Shown one piece after another: positions 1 through 7,224 of a stretch of DNA of 9,564 nt (position 1 is the first letter of the stretch; every line of letters begins with the position of its first letter). The stretch is from an uncultured Kangiella sp. (lineage in GTDB: Bacteria; Pseudomonadota; Gammaproteobacteria; Enterobacterales; DSM-103792). The notes beneath the pieces are model-generated. The model searched no databases. It was not told the DNA's origin and saw nothing but the letters and a program-made list of their open reading frames with translations. The DNA lies in contig CAMLKQ010000066.1 in the NCBI GenBank assembly GCA_946480585.1, positions 1 through 9,564 on the forward strand, written 5' to 3'. The position numbers and the translations under genes were made by a program.

Positions 1-2
1 GC

Positions 3-407
3 CTGATGCTGGTGTCGCATGTGCTGGTGATGCTGGACGTGCCGGTCAACAAAGTGCTGCACCGGGTGCAGCAAGCGCGCCGCGCCCGCTACAAACAGCT
101 CAAAGGTTTCTTTTACGGCGCTGGCGCCGACATGACCAGCGACAGCGGCAAACGACCGCAGCAATTGCATCCGGTCACGCTGGCGCCCGACTCGGCCGGC
201 ACCGGCAGCAATCTTGGCGCGCTCAATCTGGAAGCGATGGGGGTTGAAGTCACCTCGCTGCGCCGCGCCGGCATCGAGCACCCCTATCCCGCCAACAATG
301 AATTGCTGCGCGCCGGCGACACCTTGGTGCTGATGGGTTACCCGGAGCACATCGAAGCGGCCGAAGCCTGTTTGCTGTCCGGCAATCGCCGGTTCAGCCG
401 GTTCTGA
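3..407 (+). CDS. CPA2-family monovalent cation:proton antiporter, C-terminal end (partial)
   Basis: The reading frame is open from the left edge and stops at TGA 405-407, so the gene begins outside the window and only about 134 residues are visible. The visible part begins in a helical linker rich in Arg and Gln (about residues 18-35), the kind that follows the NAD-binding RCK_N/TrkA-N domain. It continues into an RCK_C/TrkA-C domain (about residues 54-126) with the typical pattern LxxLGVEVTSLRR-like strand, then LLRAGDTLVLMG and an EAAE helix near the end. This layout matches the cytoplasmic regulatory tail of KefB/KefC/YbaL-type potassium or sodium/proton antiporters of the inner membrane, which exchange cations for protons and are gated by ligand binding to RCK domains. 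The ion-translocating domain is not visible, so the substrate cannot be given. Other RCK_C-bearing transporters are possible but less likely. Confidence 0.75.
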   Translation: MMLVSHVLVMLDVPVNKVLHRVQQARRARYKQLKGFFYGAGADMTSDSGKRPQQLHPVTLAPDSAGTGSNLGALNLEAMGVEVTSLRRAGIEHPYPANNELLRAGDTLVLMGYPEHIEAAEACLLSGNRRFSRF

Positions 408-500
408 ACTGCCGCAAGCGATCGGCGGCGCCGATGGCGACGTATCAGCCGCAACGTATGACGAGTCATTTGAAACGACTCGCGCAAACAGGAGCACGGC
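408..500 (+). other. antiporter-rudS intergenic spacer with two hairpins
   Basis: Two inverted repeats fill this spacer. The first is ATCGGC (421-426) paired with GCCGAT (430-435) across a 3-nt loop; it lies 13 bases after the antiporter stop and has no T tract, so it is at best a weak terminator or mRNA-end structure. The second is CGAGTC (462-467) paired with GACTCG (477-482) across a 9-nt loop; it ends 7 bases before the Shine-Dalgarno of the next gene, where it could influence translation. No clear sigma70 promoter is seen. Functions are inferred only. Confidence 0.35.
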
Positions 501-1466
501 ATGATCGCGTTTGAACCCTTGCCGCAGAAACCATTGGTTGGCATCAGCACCTGCCTGCTCGGCGAGCCGGTGCGATTCGATGGCGGCCACAAGCGCGACG
601 ATTATCTGAACGATGTCTTGGCGCGCTATTTCGATTACCGGCCGTTCTGTCCCGAACTCGGCATCGGTCTTGGCGTGCCGCGGCCGACCATTCACCTTGC
701 CAACATCAATGGCGCGATTCGGCTGCGCGGCGTCAAAAACCCGGACGATGATTTCACCGATCAGATGATCATGTGGACCGATCGGCAGCGACCGCAGCAA
801 CAGACGCTGTCCGGTTATGTGCTGAAAAGCAAATCGCCAAGCTGCGGCATGGATCGGGTCAAACTGCATGGCGCCAGCGGCGGCCTGCCGCAGCATACCG
901 GCGGCATTTACGCGACCCGGCTGGCGGCGCATTTTCCACTGTTGCCCATTGAGGAAGAAGGCCGCCTGCACGATCCGGTGCTGCGCGAGAATTTCATCAC
1001 CCGCGTTTACGCCTACGCCCGCTGGCAGGCGCTGCGGGCGAGCCAGCCCGGCAAAGCCGAGGTCATCGCCTTTCACACCCGCTACAAGCTCATCCTGCTC
1101 GCCCACAACGAAGCTGCGTACCGCCGGCTCGGCCGGATGGTGGCGGAATTGAAAGGCCGGCTCAGCAACGACTGGCTGGACAACTACGCCAGCGAGTTCA
1201 TGGCAGCGCTGAAGCGCAAGGCCACCCGCAAACGCCACGTCAACGTGCTGCAGCACATCGCCGGCTACTTCAAGCGCAGTCTGGACAGCAGCGACCGGGA
1301 AGAGCTGGCCAGCCTTATCGACGATTACCGGCTGGAGAAGATCCCGCTGGTGGTGCCGCTGACCCTGCTGCAACACCACCTGCGCCGCCAACCCGATGCC
1401 TACCTGCAGCAGCAGTACTACTTCGCGCCGTGGCCGACCGAGCTTGGTCTGCGCAATGTGTTGTAG
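501..1466 (+). CDS. rudS: RudS-type tRNA 4-thiouridine desulfidase (DUF523-DUF1722 fusion)
   Basis: This is a 321-residue, two-domain protein. The N-terminal DUF523/TudS domain (about 10-175) carries three conserved cysteines seen here as STCLLG (C18), FCPELG (C50) and SKSPSCG (C115). In the TudS family these hold a [4Fe-4S] cluster that removes sulfur from thiolated uracil. Other family marks are VRFDGGHKR (24-32), GLGVPRP (56-62) and HDPVLRENF (157-165). The C-terminal DUF1722 (YbgA-like) domain (about 190-320) is basic in the middle and ends with QQYYFAPWP-like sequence. The fusion has been described as RudS, a cytoplasmic enzyme that converts 4-thiouridine in tRNA to uridine; DUF1722 is thought to help bind tRNA. 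Start ATG 501 has AGGAG at 490-494 with a 6-base spacer. Length is normal and all three cysteines are present. The assignment rests on domain architecture; activity is inferred. Confidence 0.85.
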   Translation: MIAFEPLPQKPLVGISTCLLGEPVRFDGGHKRDDYLNDVLARYFDYRPFCPELGIGLGVPRPTIHLANINGAIRLRGVKNPDDDFTDQMIMWTDRQRPQQQTLSGYVLKSKSPSCGMDRVKLHGASGGLPQHTGGIYATRLAAHFPLLPIEEEGRLHDPVLRENFITRVYAYARWQALRASQPGKAEVIAFHTRYKLILLAHNEAAYRRLGRMVAELKGRLSNDWLDNYASEFMAALKRKATRKRHVNVLQHIAGYFKRSLDSSDREELASLIDDYRLEKIPLVVPLTLLQHHLRRQPDAYLQQQYYFAPWPTELGLRNVL

Positions 1467-1505
1467 CTGCTTAGACTGCTGTAATTGCCTGATCCGCTGA
1501 AAGTA

Positions 1506-1519
1506 AGCGCTTCGGCGCT
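1506..1519 (+). other. UUCG-tetraloop hairpin after rudS
   Basis: AGCGC (1506-1510) pairs with GCGCT (1515-1519) around a TTCG loop, 40 bases after the rudS stop. UUCG loops closed by C-G are unusually stable in RNA. There is no T tract after it, so intrinsic termination would be weak; it may instead protect the mRNA 3' end. The rest of the 1467-1654 spacer holds the SDR promoter and no convincing gene. Confidence 0.3.
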
Positions 1520-1575
1520 CGCCCCGTTCTCCCGGAGCCGGCGCCTTCGCCTGCCACGGTCTTCGACGGCCGGTT

Positions 1576-1605
1576 TCAATTCCATTCGAGAATCCTGCTA
1601 TAGTG
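1576..1605 (+). promoter_or_regulatory. sigma70 promoter (extended -10) for the SDR gene
   Basis: TATAGT at 1600-1605 matches the -10 consensus at five of six bases and is preceded by TGC (1597-1599), an extended -10 element. A weak -35 (TTCAAT, 1576-1581) lies 18 bases upstream. Transcription would begin near 1612, about 43 bases before the ATG at 1655. The extended -10 compensates for the poor -35. No operator-like palindrome overlaps it. Confidence 0.6.
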
Positions 1606-1654
1606 CCGCCGTTTTTGTGCATTGCAGCAAACGCCAATCGCGGGAGACGTCGCC

Positions 1655-2416
1655 ATGCAGGTTCGGGATTCCATCATCGCCATCACCGGCGCCGGTCAGG
1701 GCCTCGGCAAAGCCATGGCGCTCCGGCTGGCACAGCAAGGCGCCAAGCTGGCCATCATTGACCGCAACGGCGAAGCCGTGGAAAAAGCGGTCGCCGAATG
1801 CCGCCAGCACGGTGCCCGCGCCGAAGGCTATCTGGCCGACATTGGCAGCGAAGCCGACGTGATCGCGCTGTTCGAACGCATCAAAGCTGGCCTCGGTCCG
1901 GTCGATGCGCTGGTCAACAACGCCGGCATCATCCGTGACGGTTTGCTGGTCAAAGCCAAAGACGGCGTCATCGACAGCAAACTGAGCCTCAGCGACTGGC
2001 AGAAAGTCATCGACGTCAACCTGACCGGCGTGTTCCTGTGCGGCCGGGAAGCGGCAGCGCAAATGATTGAGAACGGCCGCGCCGGCGTCATCATCAACAT
2101 CTCCAGCATTTCCCGCGCCGGCAACATCGGCCAGAGCAACTACGCCGCCGCCAAAGCCGGCGTCGCCGCGATGACCGTGACCTGGGCAAAAGAATTGGCG
2201 CGTTACGGCATTCGCGCCGCCGCCATTGCGCCGGGCTTTATCGCCACTGATATGACGGCGAGCATGAAGCCGGAGGTGATCGCGAAAATCGAAGCCGGCA
2301 TTCCGCTGCGCAAAATGGGCCTGCCGGACAATATCGCCCAGACCGTGCAGTTCATTCTGGAAAACGATTACCTGACCGGCCGCGTGCTGGAAATTGACGG
2401 CGGTCTGCGCCTGTAA
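1655..2416 (+). CDS. SDR-family oxidoreductase, FabG-like
   Basis: This is a 253-residue classical short-chain dehydrogenase/reductase, soluble and cytoplasmic. Visible motifs, numbered from ATG 1655, are the nucleotide-binding TGAGQGLG (11-18), NNAG (88-91), and catalytic Asn122 (VNLTG), Ser150 or Ser151, Tyr163 and Lys167 (YAAAK). The PGFIATDMT segment and C-terminal DGGLRL are typical of FabG-like proteins. Asp36 at the end of the second strand (IIDRN) favours NAD(H) over the NADPH used by housekeeping FabG. After NNAG there is a longer loop than in FabG (about 97-113). It stands alone, away from any fatty-acid gene cluster, so it is probably not the housekeeping 3-oxoacyl-ACP reductase; the substrate is unknown. 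An upstream TTG at 1622 is in frame, but ATG 1655 is preferred because GGGAG (1642-1646) lies 8 bases ahead and the family N-terminus begins there. Confidence 0.88.
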   Translation: MQVRDSIIAITGAGQGLGKAMALRLAQQGAKLAIIDRNGEAVEKAVAECRQHGARAEGYLADIGSEADVIALFERIKAGLGPVDALVNNAGIIRDGLLVKAKDGVIDSKLSLSDWQKVIDVNLTGVFLCGREAAAQMIENGRAGVIINISSISRAGNIGQSNYAAAKAGVAAMTVTWAKELARYGIRAAAIAPGFIATDMTASMKPEVIAKIEAGIPLRKMGLPDNIAQTVQFILENDYLTGRVLEIDGGLRL

Positions 2417-2451
2417 CAGCGTCTCGCTGACAGCATCGCAAACAGGAAAAC

Positions 2452-2478
2452 AAAAACGCGGCTGAAGGCCGCGTTTTT
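2452..2478. terminator. bidirectional intrinsic terminator between SDR gene and miaE
   Basis: An 11-bp perfect inverted repeat, AAAAACGCGGC (2452-2462) and GCCGCGTTTTT (2468-2478), closes a 5-nt loop. Its GC-rich core is flanked by A and T runs, so it ends in a U tract whichever strand is read. It sits 35 bases after the SDR stop and 19 bases beyond the miaE stop, as expected for convergent genes. Confidence 0.9.
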
Positions 2479-2497
2479 GTTTCGTCGCACGTTCGGC

Positions 2498-3100
2498 TCA
2501 GGCCGGCACGCCGCTGTGAAAGCGATACTGCGGATCCGGCGTGGCAATCAGCTCCGCCTCCCAGACACCAAATTGCCGCACCCGCTCACTGATATCCGCC
2601 TCGGCATACAGCTTGGCAAGATCGAGGTAATTGCGGAAATGCCGGGATTCCGAACGCAGCAAAAAGCGGTAATAACTCGCCAGCTCGTCATCATTGACCA
2701 CTTCGGCCAGTGCGGCAAAGCGCTCGCACGAACGCGCTTCGATGTAGGCACCGATGATCAGAACATCGACCAGATACTCCGCTTCCGGCTTGCGGGTATG
2801 CGCGCGCAAACCGGCGGCATAACGCGCCGGTGACAAGGTGCCGTAGCTGACGCCGCGCGCCTGCATCAACTCCATCACTTGCTCAAAATGGCGCAGCTCC
2901 TCGCGCGCCAGCCGTGACAACTGGTGCTGCAAGGCATGGCGCTCCGGGAACCGGTACATCAGGCTCATCGCAGTCGACGCGGCTTTCTTTTCGCAGTGGG
3001 CGTGATCGATCAGCAGCGTTGGCAATTCCGCGTTGGCACGCGCCAACCAGGCATCTGGGGTTTCGCAGTGCAGAAACGCCCGGATATCGGCAAGACTCAT
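2498..3100 (-). CDS. miaE: tRNA-(ms2io6A37) hydroxylase MiaE
   Basis: This 200-residue ferritin-like non-haem diiron monooxygenase hydroxylates the isopentenyl side chain of 2-methylthio-N6-isopentenyladenosine at position 37 of tRNAs that read UNN codons; it acts after MiaA and MiaB. The sequence shows the iron-ligand set of a four-helix bundle: Glu37 (HAHCEKKA), Glu68 and His71 (EELRHFEQ), Glu121 (GAYIEARS), and Glu151 and His154 (ESRHFRNY). The RYAAGLR and SCERFAAL segments also fit the family. Length matches the short form found in Pseudomonas rather than the longer enteric form. The frame is open upstream to 3160, but ATG 3100 is chosen because the family N-terminus starts there and AGGA lies 9 bases ahead (complement of 3110-3113). 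It has its own promoter and converges on the SDR gene with a shared terminator. All diiron ligands are intact. Confidence 0.92.
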   Translation of the reverse strand: MSLADIRAFLHCETPDAWLARANAELPTLLIDHAHCEKKAASTAMSLMYRFPERHALQHQLSRLAREELRHFEQVMELMQARGVSYGTLSPARYAAGLRAHTRKPEAEYLVDVLIIGAYIEARSCERFAALAEVVNDDELASYYRFLLRSESRHFRNYLDLAKLYAEADISERVRQFGVWEAELIATPDPQYRFHSGVPA

Positions 3101-3168
3101 CAGAACCCATCCTGAAAACACGCGGCCGGCTGCCGCTCTGGTGGCAACCGGAAGACTCAAGGTTGGGC

Positions 3169-3174
3169 ATTATA
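3169..3174 (-). promoter_or_regulatory. miaE: perfect -10 box for miaE
   Basis: The complement of 3169-3174 is TATAAT, an exact -10 consensus, 68 bases upstream of the miaE ATG. The matching -35 region (near 3192-3197, CCGTTT on the - strand) is poor. A start near 3162 would give a leader of about 60 bases. A 5-bp hairpin (GGCCG 3184-3188 with CGGCC 3195-3199) lies in the spacer and -35 area; it lacks a T tract and is not a convincing terminator for tgpA. Confidence 0.6.
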
Positions 3175-3239
3175 CCTGCGACAGGCCGGCAAAACGGCCC
3201 GGCACGCCGCTGAACCCCTTCACGATGACCACAAGCGCA

Positions 3240-5198
3240 TCAGAGGGCTTTCAAGCGGCGCCAACGCAACCGACGCCATTGCAGCGCCAAGTCGCGCTGG
3301 GAACCACCGTTGCCGTAACGCAGTGCGACATAAGCGTCGACGAAGGCCCGCAATTCGCCGCGCTCAGCCGGAAAGGCTCGCTGCGCCCGGCGCAGAAAAT
3401 CCTGCGGCGTTTCGTGCGGTTCCCGCCGGATGCCGGCGCGCGCCAGCTTGGCGCAGAACGCCGCATAGATGCGCGCCACCGGATCGCGCACCGGACGCGA
3501 GCGCAAAATGAGCCAGGCGCTGATTGCCAGCATCAGCAACAATCCGATCACCAGAATGCGCACCAGATCGGCCATCGACAATTTCGGCAAGCCGAGATTT
3601 TCCAGCCAGTCGCGTTGGGCATCGGCATTGAACTGAACCACGTTGGCTTCAAACCAGCGATTGGCCTGTTGCCACCACTGGACCAGCGGCCAATCAGTGG
3701 CATCGCCAGTCAGCGTGGCGACACTGTCCCAACCGGAAAAATTCATCAGGCTGTCGCGCCGGGCAATGCGATCCAGATACGACTGATCGATGCGTAGCGG
3801 CGACACCGCCGCGGTCGGATCCAGCCGGATCCAGCCATCACCCGCGCGCCAAAATTCCAGCCAGGCGTGCGCATCAAGATGACGCACGGTCAGGAAATTG
3901 CCGTACGGATTCCACTCACCGCCTTGATAACCGACCACCACCCGCGCCGGCACGCCGCCAGCGCGCAACAGAAAGGTCACGGCGTTGGCGTAATGCTCGC
4001 AATACCCGCGCTTGTGGTTGAACCAGAAATCGTCAACCGTGTCTTCGCCAAGTTCCGGCACCTGCAGCGAATACCAGAAATTGTCCTGATTGATCTGTTG
4101 CAGCAAGGCCTGGGCATAGGCGGTCGCATCCGGCGTGCGTGCGCGCAGCGCCGATGCCCAGCGCCGGGCCTGCGGGTTGCCACCGTCCGGCAAGCGCAAA
4201 TAGGTCGCGAGATCCTTTTCGGTAGCATCGGCCGCCAAGCGATAATTCAGCACCGACTCGACACCATAATCGACCCGCTGCCGAATGAAGCCATAAGTGA
4301 GCAAGGTGGCGTTCCAGGTGCGCCGCGCCTGCAGCGGCGAATCCACCGTCTGCGGCACATCCAGGGCGTACAACCAGCGTAGACGCGTCGGTTCCAGCGC
4401 GACTTGGTAACGAACGAGCGGACCGAGCGGCTCGACAGTTTCAGCTGCCTGCGGCATGCCGACACTCCAGGTCAGGCCATCGAAATCCGACAGCACTGTG
4501 CCGCGCCAATAGCGCTGCTTTTCCGGCGGCGGCGCGCCACTGAACTTGACCCGGAACGCGAGTTCATCCGACAGCGCCAGCGACTGCACGTCGCCGATTG
4601 TCATTGAGTCAGTCGGGCCGGTCACGCCGCTGCCCGGCAAGCGCCACAGCGGTGCCGACAAGCGCGGAAAAAAAACGTAGAGCAACGCGACCAGCGGTAA
4701 TGCCAACAAAACAAAACGGCCGCTGTCCTTGGCCAGCACCAACAAACCGCGCCAACCTTCAAGTCGGTGCAGGACCAAGACGGTCGCCGTGTGCAGCGGC
4801 AGCAACAGGAACAGGTACAAGGCCACCGACAACGACTGGTAAAACAACAGCCCGACGAACGTCAGAAAGAAGCTCAGTGCGCTGACCAGCATCGCATCGC
4901 GATAGCTTTTCAGTTCCAGCAATTTGAAACTGGCCATCAGCACGATCAATGACAAGCCGGCATCGCGGGTGAACAACCCACGATGTTGCATGACCACACC
5001 GACGGTCGCCGCCAGCACCGACAGAATCAACAGCCAGCGCGGCAACCGGCTGCCAATATTGGTGGCCGACAGCAGCACCAGCGCACTGGCGATACCAACC
5101 CAGGCCGGCACTTTCAGCCACAGCGGCAACAATGCCGTGCCGATGGCCAGCAATAACATGGGTTTGACACCCGGGCGCTGCAAATCGAATCGTTGCAT
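3240..5198 (-). CDS. tgpA: TgpA-type inner-membrane transglutaminase-like protein
   Basis: This is a 652-residue membrane protein with the architecture of Pseudomonas TgpA. Several hydrophobic helices occupy the first ~180 residues (for example 14-30, 36-46, 55-70, 82-95, 105-145 and 163-177). A periplasmic DUF3488/transglutaminase-like region follows, with the catalytic triad visible, numbered from ATG 5198: Cys400 in KRGYCEHYA, His444 in LDAHAWLEF and Asp460 in WIRLDPT. A last transmembrane helix lies at about 545-566, then a basic cytoplasmic DUF4129-like tail. The family is linked to cell-envelope processes and is reported as important for Pseudomonas viability; the substrate is not known. 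The upstream DUF58 stop and this start form TGAGTGATG: GTG 5201 is also possible, but ATG 5198 sits 8 bases after GAGG. It is the last gene of the moxR-DUF58-tgpA unit. The catalytic residues are intact. Confidence 0.92.
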   Translation of the reverse strand: MQRFDLQRPGVKPMLLLAIGTALLPLWLKVPAWVGIASALVLLSATNIGSRLPRWLLILSVLAATVGVVMQHRGLFTRDAGLSLIVLMASFKLLELKSYRDAMLVSALSFFLTFVGLLFYQSLSVALYLFLLLPLHTATVLVLHRLEGWRGLLVLAKDSGRFVLLALPLVALLYVFFPRLSAPLWRLPGSGVTGPTDSMTIGDVQSLALSDELAFRVKFSGAPPPEKQRYWRGTVLSDFDGLTWSVGMPQAAETVEPLGPLVRYQVALEPTRLRWLYALDVPQTVDSPLQARRTWNATLLTYGFIRQRVDYGVESVLNYRLAADATEKDLATYLRLPDGGNPQARRWASALRARTPDATAYAQALLQQINQDNFWYSLQVPELGEDTVDDFWFNHKRGYCEHYANAVTFLLRAGGVPARVVVGYQGGEWNPYGNFLTVRHLDAHAWLEFWRAGDGWIRLDPTAAVSPLRIDQSYLDRIARRDSLMNFSGWDSVATLTGDATDWPLVQWWQQANRWFEANVVQFNADAQRDWLENLGLPKLSMADLVRILVIGLLLMLAISAWLILRSRPVRDPVARIYAAFCAKLARAGIRREPHETPQDFLRRAQRAFPAERGELRAFVDAYVALRYGNGGSQRDLALQWRRLRWRRLKAL

Positions 5199-5201
5199 CA
5201 C

Positions 5202-6191
5202 TCAGGCCTCATGACCGTACAGGGCCAGCGCTTTCAGGCAGCGATGCAGATGCACATCACCCTGATCCGGGGCAAACCGTTCCGCGCCCAATTCCAGCCC
5301 GTAGCGCTGCCCTTTGTGCTCGGCTTCCAACAGCAGAAAGCACAGCCAGCTGAGCTGGGTTTCCCGATCAGCGGCTGGCAAGTCCTGCAAGCGAAACCAC
5401 CACTCATCGCCACTCGGCGCAACGAACTGGCGCAGGTGCAAACCGCGCTCACGGGCAAACGCTTTCCAATCGACCTGACGCAGCGAATCGCCCTGTCGCC
5501 ACAAACGGTGACCGGCAAAATCCTCGCTGCCGCTGATTGGCTTGGCGTGCTTGCCATCGCCATCACCTTGCGGCTGCAATGGCCACGGCGGCGCGATCGG
5601 CGCCGGGTACACCAGCGCTCGGGCTTGCAACTTGGGCCAACTCCAGACGCGCAACCAGCCAAATGGCGCCATCGACTGCAAGCAAAACCGCGGCATCTCC
5701 AGCCAGCCGCGCCGAAGCGCCGGCACCGGCAATTCGGCGCACACCGCGGTTTGATTCGGGACATCGTAAGCATCATCGTGACTTGCATCGAGACTGACGC
5801 TGATCGCGGCGTGTGCGCGGCCTTCCGGATCATTGAGCCAGATCGGAAACGGCACGGCTTCACCGACAAACGCTGGCGGCGGATCGCCGGCGCGCACCTG
5901 GATGCCGAGCAAATTGCGAAAACTCAGGAACTTGGCGAGCAGACCGAGCGCCATCAACCAGAACGCCAGCAGCAAGCCGAGATTGTTCTGGTAATTGGAG
6001 GCGCCGATCAAAATCAGCAAACCGACCACGATGAAGAGCCAGCCACCGCGCGACGGAAAAATGAAAATCTCACGATGGCTGAGCCGCAAGCTCGGCACCG
6101 GCAGCAGCCGCCGCTCGATCCAGGCAGCAAAACGTGCCCGCCACCAGCGTGGCAGCAAAGGCAAAGAGGAGCGTTGCAGAAAGCCCAGCAT
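5202..6191 (-). CDS. DUF58 membrane-anchored protein
   Basis: This 329-residue protein has a basic N-terminus, then two adjacent hydrophobic helices (about 51-64 and 71-87) separated by the family-typical SNYQNNLG turn, then a large soluble part. The DUF58 signature lies at about 221-257: GSEDFAGHRLWRQGDSLR, followed by QVDWKAFARERGLHLRQF. DUF58 proteins are encoded beside MoxR ATPases, and their C-terminal region is sometimes related to von Willebrand A domains; no clear metal-binding DxSxS motif is seen here. Function is unknown, but linkage to MoxR and TgpA suggests an envelope role. The frame opens with TTG at 6197; ATG 6191 is preferred, although its Shine-Dalgarno is weak. It begins 32 bases after the moxR stop and ends 3 bases before the tgpA ATG, so translation is probably coupled. 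Confidence 0.88.
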   Translation of the reverse strand: MLGFLQRSSLPLLPRWWRARFAAWIERRLLPVPSLRLSHREIFIFPSRGGWLFIVVGLLILIGASNYQNNLGLLLAFWLMALGLLAKFLSFRNLLGIQVRAGDPPPAFVGEAVPFPIWLNDPEGRAHAAISVSLDASHDDAYDVPNQTAVCAELPVPALRRGWLEMPRFCLQSMAPFGWLRVWSWPKLQARALVYPAPIAPPWPLQPQGDGDGKHAKPISGSEDFAGHRLWRQGDSLRQVDWKAFARERGLHLRQFVAPSGDEWWFRLQDLPAADRETQLSWLCFLLLEAEHKGQRYGLELGAERFAPDQGDVHLHRCLKALALYGHEA

Positions 6192-6223
6192 AGGCAACTC
6201 GATTCCGTGACCGGTCCGCGCGC

Positions 6224-7144
6224 TTACATCGGCACCGGCACGCTTTTCAGCAAGGCCTGTACGGCGCGTTCACTGTGTTCTTCGCGCGCATCACGCAGCC
6301 AGAGCCGGTGCGCCGCGACTGGCACGAATACCGTCTGGACATCATCCGGCAACACGTGATCGCGGCCGCTGACAAAGGCAAACGCGCGCGCCGCGCGCAG
6401 CAACGCAAGTCCGGCGCGCGGACTCAGGCCGTGCAGAAAGACACTGCCGTTGCGGCTTGCCACCAACAATGACTGCACATAATCGAGCAGTGTATCGCTG
6501 ACCTTGACCTGCTCCACAGCCTGCTGCCAAGCCGACAACTGCGCCGGTGACACCTGCGCTTTCAAGCCGGTCAACATCTGCTGCCGATCTTCGCCGCGCA
6601 GCAATTCGCGCTCGGCACGAACATCCGGATACCCCACTGCCAAGCGCATCAAAAAGCGATCCAGCTGCGACTCCGGCAACGGATAGGTGCCGATTTGATG
6701 CAGCGGATTCTGGGTGGCAATGACAAAGAAGGGCTGCGGCAATTCGCGGGTCGCGCCTTCGACGGTCACTTGCTGTTCCGCCATGGCTTCGAGCAAGGCG
6801 CTTTGCGTTTTCGGCGTCGCCCGGTTCACTTCGTCGGCCAGCAGCACTTGCGAGAAAATCGGCCCCGGGTGAAATTCAAAGCGGTTTTCGGCGCGGTTGA
6901 AAATTGAACTGCCCAGAATATCGGCCGGCAGCAAATCGGCCGTGAACTGGATGCGCTGGAACTGCAAGCCGAGCACACGCGCCAAGGCCTGCGCCAGTGT
7001 GGTCTTGCCCATGCCGGGTAGATCTTCCATCAGCAGGTGGCCGCGGCCGAGCAAGCAGGCGAGCGCCAAACGAGTCAGCTCCGGTTTGCCAACGATGATG
7101 CGATTCAGAATATTGAGTACGGCTTGCAATTCGGGATGGCTCAC
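6224..7144 (-). CDS. MoxR-family AAA+ ATPase
   Basis: This 306-residue cytoplasmic AAA+ protein shows Walker A DLPGMGKTT (41-49), the family helix insert TADLLPADILG (68-78), Walker B VLLADEVNRA (100-109; Asp104, Glu105), the sensor-1 segment VIATQNP, and SQLDRFLMR with an arginine-rich region. The C-terminal lid includes GLSPRAGLALLRAARA. MoxR proteins act as ATP-driven chaperones that remodel or activate partner proteins, often those with VWA domains. Here the neighbours DUF58 and TgpA are the expected partners. The start is GTG 7144 with AGGA (complement of 7152-7155) 7 bases ahead; no better start is seen. An 80-base gap and a hairpin separate it from the glycerate kinase gene upstream. 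No key residue is missing. Confidence 0.93.
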   Translation of the reverse strand: MSHPELQAVLNILNRIIVGKPELTRLALACLLGRGHLLMEDLPGMGKTTLAQALARVLGLQFQRIQFTADLLPADILGSSIFNRAENRFEFHPGPIFSQVLLADEVNRATPKTQSALLEAMAEQQVTVEGATRELPQPFFVIATQNPLHQIGTYPLPESQLDRFLMRLAVGYPDVRAERELLRGEDRQQMLTGLKAQVSPAQLSAWQQAVEQVKVSDTLLDYVQSLLVASRNGSVFLHGLSPRAGLALLRAARAFAFVSGRDHVLPDDVQTVFVPVAAHRLWLRDAREEHSERAVQALLKSVPVPM

Positions 7145-7170
7145 GGCGGTGTCCTGTCTGATGATTTTCT

Positions 7171-7200
7171 ACGGCTGAAACCCGGCGTCGGGTTTGCCGT
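7171..7200 (-). other. bulged hairpin between glycerate kinase and moxR genes
   Basis: ACGGC (7171-7175) and AAACCCG (7178-7184) pair with CGGGTTT (7189-7195) and GCCGT (7196-7200), giving a 12-bp stem with a 2-nt bulge (TG, 7176-7177) and a 4-nt loop. It sits 25 bases after the glycerate kinase stop and 26 bases before the moxR start. No T run follows on the - strand, so it is either a weak terminator, a processing or stability element within a longer operon, or a moxR leader structure. No clear promoter for moxR is seen in the gap. Confidence 0.4.
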
Positions 7201-7224
7201 CAGGGCGCAAAAAAGCGGCGGCAT

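Noticed and set aside
440..459. ACGTAT direct repeat spaced by 14 bases upstream of rudS
   Set aside because: Six-base repeats occur often by chance, and it is not positioned on a recognisable promoter.
2504..3212. Repeated CCGGCACGCCGCTG at about 2504-2517 and 3199-3212
   Set aside because: One copy is inside miaE coding sequence and the other is in a spacer; the words are GC-rich and common here, with no sign of a transposon end or recombination site.
3033..3797. A 254-codon + strand frame across the miaE-tgpA spacer
   Set aside because: It spans the miaE promoter and runs antisense to both genes, with no domain or ribosome binding site support.
5193..6359. A 388-codon open frame on the + strand opposite the DUF58 gene and the end of moxR
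   Set aside because: It is antisense to two clear family proteins, its translation is rich in Gln, Arg and Pro with no recognisable domain, and long antisense frames are common in GC-rich coding DNA.
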